A stretch of 14,780 bases of DNA, from assembly GCA_016291915.1 (NCBI GenBank), contig JAEEZP010000037.1, positions 1-14,780 of the forward strand. The letters run 5' to 3'. Both the position numbers and the translations under genes were made by a program. Under the pieces are notes generated by a model. That model did not search any database. It was given only the letters and a program-made list of their open reading frames with translations, and had not been told where the DNA came from. Position 1 is the first letter of the stretch; every line of letters starts with the position of its first letter. The DNA comes from Prevotella sp. (GTDB lineage: Bacteria > Bacteroidota > Bacteroidia > Bacteroidales > Bacteroidaceae). Shown here one piece after another: positions 1-5,832 of this stretch.

Positions 1-86
1 AAGATAAAAGTAACCCTTTTGCCCCCCTTTTACGTATTATAAGTAGTTAAATCATTCTCTCTCAAAAGACATACTAACTATATTTG

Positions 87-128
87 AATGCAGCTCGCTT
101 GGTTGAAAGTAGGCTGCATTTTTTATTT
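87..128 (+). terminator. Rho-independent terminator of an upstream rightward gene
   Basis: An 8-bp perfect stem (AATGCAGC at 87-94 pairing with GCTGCATT at 113-120) encloses an 18-nt loop and runs into a T-rich tract (about 119-128). This is the layout of an intrinsic terminator for plus-strand transcription, so a rightward gene probably ends just left of, or at, the window edge. The loop is long, which lowers certainty slightly. Confidence 0.65.
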
Positions 129-146
129 CCTATTAAAATACAAGGC

Positions 147-206
147 AAAAAAAAGGAGTGCCGCCGCACTCCGAAATGATCTTTAAATCTAATACTATGA
201 AAAACA
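147..206 (-). ncRNA. Candidate small non-coding RNA with its own promoter and terminator
   Basis: Read on the minus strand, a TATATTTG box (212-219) is followed about 6 nt later by a likely transcription start near 205-206. The transcript would have an A/U-rich leader of about 30 nt, then a perfect 7-bp hairpin (GGAGTGC / GCACTCC at 155-161 and 166-172, 4-nt loop), then eight Us (147-154). The whole transcript is about 60 nt, and no minus-strand protein gene lies between promoter and terminator. The hairpin plus U-tract is the best intrinsic terminator in the window, and it cannot serve a neighbouring gene because msrC to the right is on the opposite strand. The family is not identified; a trans-acting sRNA or a decayed leader are both possible. 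Confidence 0.45.
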
Positions 207-211
207 CATTG

Positions 212-243
212 CAAATATACACGATTCAATGGAAAAAAACAAG
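212..243 (-). promoter_or_regulatory. Bacteroidetes-type promoter driving the small RNA candidate
   Basis: The minus strand carries TATATTTG at 212-219, an exact match to the Bacteroidetes -7 consensus TAnnTTTG. A CTTG at 240-243, close to the -33 TTTG consensus, lies exactly 20 bp upstream, within the usual 19-21 bp spacing. The two elements together are better than chance expectation in AT-rich DNA, but transcription is inferred. Confidence 0.5.
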
Positions 244-388
244 TAAACCACGTGTAATTTAACAGTTTTTAATCAAAAATCGACTATTTACCCCATTTTT
301 TTCTAGTTTTATTACAGAAATCTCACTAAAAACACACCAATTACATGGATTATATTTGAAAATATGTAGGAGGAAAATAAATATTTCG

Positions 389-396
389 TATCTTTG
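389..396 (+). promoter_or_regulatory. msrC promoter, -7 element
   Basis: TATCTTTG at 389-396 matches the Bacteroidetes -7 consensus TAnnTTTG exactly and lies 24 bp before the msrC ATG, giving a 5' leader of roughly 15-20 nt. No good -33 TTTG is seen at 19-21 bp; the nearest weak candidate is TATG at 363-366. The leader is A-rich without a Shine-Dalgarno sequence, as is normal in this phylum. Confidence 0.6.
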
Positions 397-420
397 CAAA
401 CAATAAAAGCATAGAACATT

Positions 421-900
421 ATGACAAAGAAAGAAAAATATGAGGAATTGCTTCCACAGATCGAGGCATTGATAGAAGGAGAAACGAATGTCGTGGGGGT
501 GCTGGCCAATGTGTCAGCAGCCATCAGGAATAGCCTGGGGTATTTCTGGATCGGATTCTATGTGGTGAAAAACGATGAACTTCAACTGGGTCCTTTCCAA
601 GGTGATGTCGCCTGCTATAAGATTCCTTTCGGCAAGGGCGTATGCGGAGCAGCATGGGAAAGAGAAGAAACAATCATAGTTAAGGATGTTGAGGAGTTTC
701 CCGGACATATCGCCTGCAGTTCTCTGAGCAGATCAGAGATAGTAGTTCCTGTAAAAGACCCTGCCGGCAAGGTTTGGGCAGTATTGGATATTGACAGTAC
801 AAATCTCGCTGAGTTTGATGAGACCGACAAGGAAGGATTAGAACAGATCGCTGCTCTGCTAAGGGGGTATAAAGTAAAGAGTGAAAAAAATTGCGATTAA
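421..900 (+). CDS. msrC: Free methionine-(R)-sulfoxide reductase (GAF-domain fRMsr)
   Basis: This cytoplasmic enzyme reduces free L-methionine-(R)-S-oxide to methionine, with electrons normally delivered by thioredoxin, and so repairs oxidised free methionine. The 159 residues form a single GAF domain (about 20-148), the normal length for the family. The signature segments LGPFQG (56-61), GVCG (73-76), GHIAC (95-99) and VLDIDS (121-126) are intact. Cysteines at 65, 75 and 99 have the same 10- and 24-residue spacing as the three redox cysteines of E. coli MsrC (YebR), so the active site looks complete. The ATG at 421 follows a good promoter box. The gene stands alone and converges on the minus-strand genes to its right, with a strong hairpin between them. 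The family call is firm; regulation is unknown. Confidence 0.93.
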   Translation: MTKKEKYEELLPQIEALIEGETNVVGVLANVSAAIRNSLGYFWIGFYVVKNDELQLGPFQGDVACYKIPFGKGVCGAAWEREETIIVKDVEEFPGHIACSSLSRSEIVVPVKDPAGKVWAVLDIDSTNLAEFDETDKEGLEQIAALLRGYKVKSEKNCD

Positions 901-968
901 GCGAGCGCTGAGCAAGTCAAGCGTGAATAAAATCGCTAAAGGCTATTATGGAGTTAGGGAATATAGTT

Positions 969-1008
969 ATAGGGGCCTTAAGGTCATGAAAGTCCTTAAG
1001 GCCCCTAT
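969..1008. terminator. Long perfect hairpin between convergent genes
   Basis: A perfect 15-bp inverted repeat (969-983 pairing with 994-1008, GGGGCC core, 10-nt loop) lies between the end of msrC (900) and the end of the convergent lipoprotein gene (1027). Its position and stability suggest a shared bidirectional terminator. Neither side has a proper T-tract: the plus side continues GCATTTTG, and the minus side has no T run. It may act by stalling, with Rho, or by protecting the 3' end. Confidence 0.6.
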
Positions 1009-1026
1009 GCATTTTGTAAATGATGT

Positions 1027-1629
1027 CTATTTCTTCGGCAGGTTGATGGCCGGCCAACCATTATCCTGATATCTCAATACCGGCAGTTTGTGTTCTTTCA
1101 CGTATTGGGCGATAATATCCTTACGGATGGCCTCACGCTTCTCTCCATCGCTGTTAATACGGTTAAAATCATTGTATTTATCACCAAAGATCCTCTTTGC
1201 GCTCTCCATATATTTGGATCCGTCCTCAACACCTTCAAAACGGGTTACCTCAAAAGTGTTGCCGGTCTGACGAACATGCATCAATCCCGGATGACCACCA
1301 CCGGAAACCGTACGTAACAGGTCGCCGATAACCTGATAATTATATACCCAGAAATCACCCCATACCAGGATATCATCGGCGTTGCTCTCATCAACGGCCA
1401 CTGTCATAATACATGGAATACTTACATCACCCTGTGAATATTGCTTACCGATGACGTTTGTCATGTAATCATTGATGGCCATAAAATAAGTGGTATTCAC
1501 AACCGTGGTATCATTTTCATCTTCCACGACTACGGGTGCCTCCTCAACCTTATTGCGGCAGCCAGCTATGCTGATACCCATCATCAAGAGGATAAGAGCA
1601 CTTAAAATAAATGTGTAATTCTTTTTCAT
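1027..1629 (-). CDS. Lipoprotein of unknown function, about 200 aa
   Basis: This is a lipoprotein whose family I do not recognise. The start is placed at the ATG at 1629. The frame is open back to 1761, but that extension has no signal sequence and runs through a hairpin, whereas from 1629 there is a textbook lipoprotein signal: MKKN, a hydrophobic core, and IAGC with the lipid cysteine at residue 24. The mature part has an acidic linker (about 27-40) and then one apparently globular domain with a Gly-rich SGGGHPG segment and a conserved-looking tail rich in K, R, D and W (DNGWPAINLPKK). No catalytic motif is evident. It follows the importer operon but is separated from it by about 160 bp and a hairpin, so it may be independently transcribed. 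It is probably anchored in an envelope membrane facing the periplasm. Confidence 0.75.
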   Translation of the reverse strand: MKKNYTFILSALILLMMGISIAGCRNKVEEAPVVVEDENDTTVVNTTYFMAINDYMTNVIGKQYSQGDVSIPCIMTVAVDESNADDILVWGDFWVYNYQVIGDLLRTVSGGGHPGLMHVRQTGNTFEVTRFEGVEDGSKYMESAKRIFGDKYNDFNRINSDGEKREAIRKDIIAQYVKEHKLPVLRYQDNGWPAINLPKK

Positions 1630-1719
1630 ATAAACAACAAAAATGTAAAAGCAGCTATTTTCAAGATAACGTATAGTTAGGTGTTTTATTATCTTAGCTG
1701 TAATATTATTGTAATAACA

Positions 1720-1758
1720 ATCAGACACCTGCACGAGAGAGATTGGCAGATGTCTGAT
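1720..1758 (-). terminator. Hairpin after the importer operon
   Basis: Arms at 1720-1732 and 1746-1758 pair over 8 bp, one mismatch, then 4 bp, with a 13-nt loop. The hairpin lies 33 bp after the stop of the PKD-like lipoprotein, in the right place to end the sigma-FecR-SusCD transcript. The downstream minus-strand sequence is AT-rich but has no long T-run, so it may be a weak terminator or an mRNA 3'-end structure. The rest of the 162-bp gap (1630-1791) is AT-rich; a TACATTTT near 1640-1647 is only a weak promoter-like match for the next gene. Confidence 0.5.
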
Positions 1759-1791
1759 CAACTACATAACTGCTAAAACAGTTCTCATGTA

Positions 1792-3342
1792 TTATTCACT
1801 TGTCGGGAAGATAGGCATTCCACGCATGGCACTCGGTGATGTCATAATAAGATTAGACACCGCTACTGGCGTAGCGCGGCGGATATAGCGAACCTTTCCT
1901 GTACCCGTCACTGTACGGTAAGCCTCGGCAGTTGGCACGCCACCTACTAATTTGTCGTAGAAATAGAGCGTATAGGAATCGCCCGACTGCGTGCCGACAA
2001 TGAGGTTATCGAAGTTGTAGGTCGTGTCACCGAAACCGGCCACCCAGAACCACTGGTTGGTAACGTAAGCAATGTTTCCCGTCAGGCCGGGCAGCGAAAC
2101 CTCAATCTCGTTGTTGTTAGCCCATCCGTAAGCATACAGTTTGCCACCATCCACACAATAGATATAAGAAGCACTGCCGCCACAGGCCGCAATGACCGAT
2201 GCCTTGGCAAGGTGTGTAGAAGGATTTATCTCTATCGTCTGACGGAGAGCACCCATGTTGCTCACCAGATGCAGGTAACGCTGCTTCGTGTTCTTATCCT
2301 CAGACAGGAACCAGACGTTCTCCACACCACCAATACGGTTGATACCGCTGGTGACGCAGAACTGACCACCGGTGGGGTCTGACGTAACGTCTGTTGACAA
2401 TGTACCAGTGCTGTTCAGGTAGCGCACACCGTGTTTGGTATTGCTCCAATAAGCCATACCCATACGACCACAGTTAAGCAACTGTATGTGCTTATCTACA
2501 TCTTCCTCGACGGCCGGTAATCCGAACTTTCCTGTAGAGCGGGAGTTCGTTCCTGAAGACGACTTGAAGCTGATACCTTTCTTTGAAGTCATGAAAAAGC
2601 AGTTGGAGCCATTTGACATGTTGTAGTAGATGTCATCGTTCGATTCACCTGCATAGCAGATGGAAGAATAGTTAAAGATCTGCTTCATGTCCTCAGTGCG
2701 GTAGGCACGGTAGTCATGAGTGGTGAAGATATTAAGCATGTTAGTCAGTCCCATCTGGTTGTCATCAGGGTTGACGTACTGCTGCTGATAGACCAAAGCC
2801 AATGACACAGGCGTGCCGTCCATGGGTTCGCCCGACATCTTGGTAAGGATATCTGTAGAGAATCCGCTTTTGGTAATCAGATCTACTTCACTCTTGCCGT
2901 CAGTCGTTTCCTTAAGGATGTAGAAACCATCTGAGAACTCGGTAGCAACGTTCAACTGGGTACGTGTGTAGCGGGCATAACCGGTGGACATCGACTTCAC
3001 CTCCAGCACCAGTACGTAAGTGCCCGAATTGAGGTTCACTTCATAGTTCAGTTCACGCTCGTAACCAATAGGGATGTCACGGAAATGAGCCTCTTCGAAC
3101 GAGTTGGCCACGTAGATGTACCACGTGTACTTGAGGTCTGACTCCGGGTAGTCGGTCGTAATCTCCGGCGTTATGGTCAGAGTCTTGCCGGCGAAAGAGA
3201 CGGCAGACTGTGGCGGTATATCTTTGATCTCAATAGACTTCACGCTGGCAGGATCACCCAGAGAACTGTCGTCGCTGTAGCAACTCGCTACGGCCAAGGG
3301 CAGCAGCATAGCCAGGACTATTTGTATGATATTCTTGCTCAT
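1792..3342 (-). CDS. PKD-like family lipoprotein of a SusCD importer
   Basis: This is probably a surface-exposed accessory subunit of the SusC/SusD importer, helping to capture or gate substrate. The 516 residues begin with a lipoprotein signal (MSKNIIQIVLAMLLPLAVASC, lipid cysteine at 21) followed by YSDDS, whose acidic residues fit the Bacteroidetes lipoprotein export signal for surface display. Residues about 35-135 form the PKD-like beta-sandwich typical of this family (YTWYIYV, SGTYVLVLEV). The remainder (about 140-516) is rich in aromatic and glycine residues and looks all-beta, possibly propeller-like. It is the last gene of the operon, 32 bp after the DUF4843 gene. In B. thetaiotaomicron, a SusCD complex with two comparable extra lipoproteins (BT2261-BT2264, from memory) was found with bound peptides, so peptide uptake is the best guess. 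The family assignment is fairly sure; the ligand is inferred. Confidence 0.8.
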   Translation of the reverse strand: MSKNIIQIVLAMLLPLAVASCYSDDSSLGDPASVKSIEIKDIPPQSAVSFAGKTLTITPEITTDYPESDLKYTWYIYVANSFEEAHFRDIPIGYERELNYEVNLNSGTYVLVLEVKSMSTGYARYTRTQLNVATEFSDGFYILKETTDGKSEVDLITKSGFSTDILTKMSGEPMDGTPVSLALVYQQQYVNPDDNQMGLTNMLNIFTTHDYRAYRTEDMKQIFNYSSICYAGESNDDIYYNMSNGSNCFFMTSKKGISFKSSSGTNSRSTGKFGLPAVEEDVDKHIQLLNCGRMGMAYWSNTKHGVRYLNSTGTLSTDVTSDPTGGQFCVTSGINRIGGVENVWFLSEDKNTKQRYLHLVSNMGALRQTIEINPSTHLAKASVIAACGGSASYIYCVDGGKLYAYGWANNNEIEVSLPGLTGNIAYVTNQWFWVAGFGDTTYNFDNLIVGTQSGDSYTLYFYDKLVGGVPTAEAYRTVTGTGKVRYIRRATPVAVSNLIMTSPSAMRGMPIFPTSE

Positions 3343-3374
3343 AGTGTTACTTTCTTGTTACGTTAATAATAAGG

Positions 3375-4208
3375 TTAAGGACGCGGTGGCAAGGCCGGAC
3401 TGAAACTGATGGCTGTACCGTCAGCCTCACGCCATACATCCTCGCCCCTGGACTGGCGCTCGGCATTCTCCTCAGCCAGTCGTTTCTTGAACAAAGCAGA
3501 AAGGTAGTCGAAGTAGGCCTTGTCAGTAGTGTACATCTCACTGATGAACTCATCACTCCACGACAGTCCGCTCCAATCTAACATCAACTGGAACTTCACA
3601 TCGCCGTAGGAACCGAAAAGCAAATCAAGGTTGTACTCGTCCCAGACAGCAGGCTTCATCAGTCGGTCAGTGAAACTGATAATGCGTGTCTGCATGTTGG
3701 AAAAACCGTTCTTGAAGTTCTTGTTCTCCTTAAAGCGCACTTTCAGGATGGCATCCTTCTTCTGCAGTCCGCTGCTGCGCAGCAGGATGACAGGCACCAG
3801 GAAGTTGCTCTCACCAGCCTTGACCACCATAACGCGCTGGGCCTCAGGGTTGTCGAAGGCCACGTAATCAACGCCGGGAACGGCATTGTCGGCACCTGCC
3901 ACCTCGATCTGCTCCAGGGTGTATTCACGGTCGTAATCAGTGACGAAGCCAATATACTTAGCCTGTAGCCAGATGGTGTCCTGTTGTATAGTGCCGTGGG
4001 TCTTGAAGTTGTATTGTACCGGCGTGTTGACAACGGAGCTGGACGACGCCAGTTCGCTGTTGAGCATATCGTCACCGTTGGACTTCTGGAAGCGGAAATT
4101 CAAGTATGATTCCTGATGAGAGTAGCTCTCCAGTTCCTTCTCGCAGGACTGGACGCAACATGCGAAAGCCACTGCCGCGACCAGATATGTGATATTCTTG
4201 ATATTCAT
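3375..4208 (-). CDS. DUF4843 lipoprotein, SusCD-associated
   Basis: This 277-residue lipoprotein matches the DUF4843 family, whose genes typically sit directly after susD and before a PKD-like lipoprotein gene, as here. The signal peptide ends in VQSC with the lipid cysteine at 22, followed by EKELE, an acidic stretch compatible with export to the cell surface. The body (about 35-270) opens with SYLNFRF and includes paired beta-strand segments such as DTIWLQAKYIGFV and FLVPVILLR. The C-terminus is short, charged and proline-rich (PALPPRP). It starts 26 bp after the susD stop and is followed 32 bp later by the PKD-like gene, so the three are surely co-transcribed. Its biochemical role is unknown; by context it is an outer-leaflet partner of SusC/SusD. 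The 3421-3480 stretch is notably GC-rich (38 of 60 by hand count). Confidence 0.8.
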   Translation of the reverse strand: MNIKNITYLVAAVAFACCVQSCEKELESYSHQESYLNFRFQKSNGDDMLNSELASSSSVVNTPVQYNFKTHGTIQQDTIWLQAKYIGFVTDYDREYTLEQIEVAGADNAVPGVDYVAFDNPEAQRVMVVKAGESNFLVPVILLRSSGLQKKDAILKVRFKENKNFKNGFSNMQTRIISFTDRLMKPAVWDEYNLDLLFGSYGDVKFQLMLDWSGLSWSDEFISEMYTTDKAYFDYLSALFKKRLAEENAERQSRGEDVWREADGTAISFSPALPPRP

Positions 4209-4234
4209 AATGCGTTAAAGGTTTTGATGATTTA

Positions 4235-5794
4235 TTAATTGTTTCTCGACTTATCGGGGTCGTACTCTGTTTCCGGCAATGGCAGCACATAGGTAGCCTC
4301 TGTGGCGAGTGTATCAAGCCACTTGATGGAAGTCTCACCCAATCGCTTGTAAGTAAAGAACATCTGTCCCTCGCCGTAGAACTCACGACGGTACTCGTTC
4401 TCTATCCACTTACGGACGTCGGCCAGCGAAGTGAAAGGCTGTGACGTTCCCACGTTGTGCTCCACCATGTAGTCGTTGTACAGGCTGTTCACCTCAGCCA
4501 GGTCATTAGACGTTTCCATGACAATAAGATACATTTCCGAAGTACGAAGCATCGGGATAATCTGGTAGTAAAGTGATTTGTTCTGGACCTCGTCATCATC
4601 ATAGCTGTAGCGCATGAAACCTACCCACATATTGTTGTTGTCATCCTTGAGACGCTGGTTCCAAAGGGTGGTGTAGCGGTTATGGCTGTCCATGTTCTCA
4701 CCGTCGAAGAGCTCGGACAGCATGGCCTGTGTCAGAGCCAGCGTATTGCTGTCGTACGTTCCAATGATACGCTCCTCGTTGTCTGTGAAGTAGCCATCAA
4801 TGTAACTCCTGATATCGTACTTACTAATACTGAAGTAACACTCGTTGGGACAGGCCAGATAACCCATGTCATAGTCTTTCTTACCACTCATCGGACGCAC
4901 GGGGGTGCCGTCGGGTAGTTTGGCTTCGATAAGTTCACGTGCAATGGTGAGGGCCGTGGACTTGTCACCGGTGTAAAGTGCCATACGAGCGTGAAGGGCA
5001 CGGACAGCCCAATAGTTCAGTCGCATCTGGCGATACATGAGGAAAGAATTCTTCTCGTACTCCTCGCCCGTCACATAAGTACGGTTGAAGGGATAGATCG
5101 TGGCGGGGTCAGTCTCCCGAAGCAGCTGCTCGGCCTGTGTGATGTCGCTCTCCAACTTCTTAACGTAGTTATTGAAGTCGTAGTACTTAGGCATATCGTT
5201 GATGCCGACGGTCTCAGAATAAGGCAGACTGACAGGTGTGCTGCCCGCTTGTGGCACTTGTCCGAACAGACGAAGGATGTCCAGCTGGCAGTAGGCACGA
5301 ATGGCATAAGCCTCGCCTTTAATAATATCGTGCATACGTGAGGTGGTAAACGCATCCTTGTTCTTGTCGGCGTTCTCAATGATGAGGTTGGCCTGTGCGA
5401 TAGTTTTGAAAAGTGCTGTGTATATACTGCTGACGGCCGACTTGGAATAATCGCTCTCATAGTCGTGGCTGCTCAATGCTTTGGCATCGTTCATCGTAGT
5501 ACCGGAATTGATATACCACAGGTTGGCAAGTTCCTCAATATTGGTCATGGTCAGCTTCAGTCCGTAGGCATTGGTGGAAGCCATCTGGATGTAGCATCCT
5601 GCCAGGGCCGACTCAAAGCCTTTCTCGGTGGAGAACTGTCCGTCCTCTTTCTGCTCCGTGTCGGGACGCACGTCGAGCCAGTCGTTGCATGAAGCAAATA
5701 AAGGCAAAAGAGCTATAAGGAATAAAGGTAAGATATCCTTTAGACCTTGAACCTTGAACCTTAAACCTTTTATTTTATATATCTTAGTATTCAT
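4235..5794 (-). CDS. susD-like: SusD/RagB-family substrate-binding lipoprotein
   Basis: This surface lipoprotein forms the lid over the SusC barrel and binds the substrate for import. I place the start at the ATG at 5794 (519 aa); a TTG at 5803 would add three residues. The lipobox LFASC puts the lipid cysteine at residue 36, followed by NDWLDVRP, a SusD hallmark. The N-terminal SusD-like helical region (TPR-like, about 36-250) and the C-terminal SusD_RagB region (about 290-515, with SLYYQIIPMLRTSEMYLI and NEYRREFYGEGQMFFTYKR) are both present, and the length is normal. The n-region of the signal peptide is unusually long (about 20 residues) because residues 9-18 are encoded by a 7-base tandem repeat. 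The gene follows susC by 38 bp and precedes the DUF4843 gene by 26 bp. The ligand is unknown, with peptides favoured by the accessory genes. Confidence 0.95.
   Translation of the reverse strand: MNTKIYKIKGLRFKVQGLKDILPLFLIALLPLFASCNDWLDVRPDTEQKEDGQFSTEKGFESALAGCYIQMASTNAYGLKLTMTNIEELANLWYINSGTTMNDAKALSSHDYESDYSKSAVSSIYTALFKTIAQANLIIENADKNKDAFTTSRMHDIIKGEAYAIRAYCQLDILRLFGQVPQAGSTPVSLPYSETVGINDMPKYYDFNNYVKKLESDITQAEQLLRETDPATIYPFNRTYVTGEEYEKNSFLMYRQMRLNYWAVRALHARMALYTGDKSTALTIARELIEAKLPDGTPVRPMSGKKDYDMGYLACPNECYFSISKYDIRSYIDGYFTDNEERIIGTYDSNTLALTQAMLSELFDGENMDSHNRYTTLWNQRLKDDNNNMWVGFMRYSYDDDEVQNKSLYYQIIPMLRTSEMYLIVMETSNDLAEVNSLYNDYMVEHNVGTSQPFTSLADVRKWIENEYRREFYGEGQMFFTYKRLGETSIKWLDTLATEATYVLPLPETEYDPDKSRNN
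5743..5770. repeat. 7-base tandem repeat inside the start of susD
   Basis: Four heptads lie end to end on the plus strand: GACCTTG, AACCTTG, AACCTTA and AACCTTT (CC at 5745, 5752, 5759, 5766). A degenerate fifth (CC at 5737) is out of step by one base. They fall wholly within the coding start of susD and encode residues 9-18, upstream of the hydrophobic core of its signal peptide. Because seven is not a multiple of three, a change of one unit would shift the susD frame. Confidence 0.85.
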
Positions 5795-5807
5795 AATAAT
5801 CAAATAT

Positions 5808-5828
5808 TATCAATGGTCAATTGTCAAT
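5808..5828. repeat. 7-base tandem repeat in the susC-susD gap
   Basis: Three heptads, TATCAAT, GGTCAAT and TGTCAAT, lie end to end in the short gap between the susC stop (5833) and the susD ATG (5794). The unit differs from the repeat inside susD, but the period is the same. They lie in the translation-initiation region of susD, so copy number could alter the spacing or structure there. Confidence 0.75.
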
Positions 5829-5832
5829 TCAC

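Noticed and set aside
3..50. Possible last 15 codons of an upstream plus-strand gene, ending TAA at 48-50
   Set aside because: Placement just before the terminator at 87 fits, but the stretch is too short to identify, and another frame is also open to a stop at 40-42.
79..86. TATATTTG on the plus strand, an exact -7 promoter match
   Set aside because: It abuts a terminator, has no -33 element at the right distance and no gene to drive, so it is likely chance in AT-rich DNA.
197..262. 21-codon plus-strand frame starting MKNTLQIY
   Set aside because: Its bases are better explained by the promoter and leader of the minus-strand RNA candidate; there is no other evidence for translation.
881..1069. 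Plus-strand frame overlapping the end of msrC
   Set aside because: It needs a GTG start inside msrC, runs through the convergent hairpin and into the antisense of the lipoprotein gene, and resembles no protein.
1630..1761. 44-residue N-terminal extension of the unknown lipoprotein
   Set aside because: It would bury a perfect lipoprotein signal peptide and spans a hairpin that suits a terminator.
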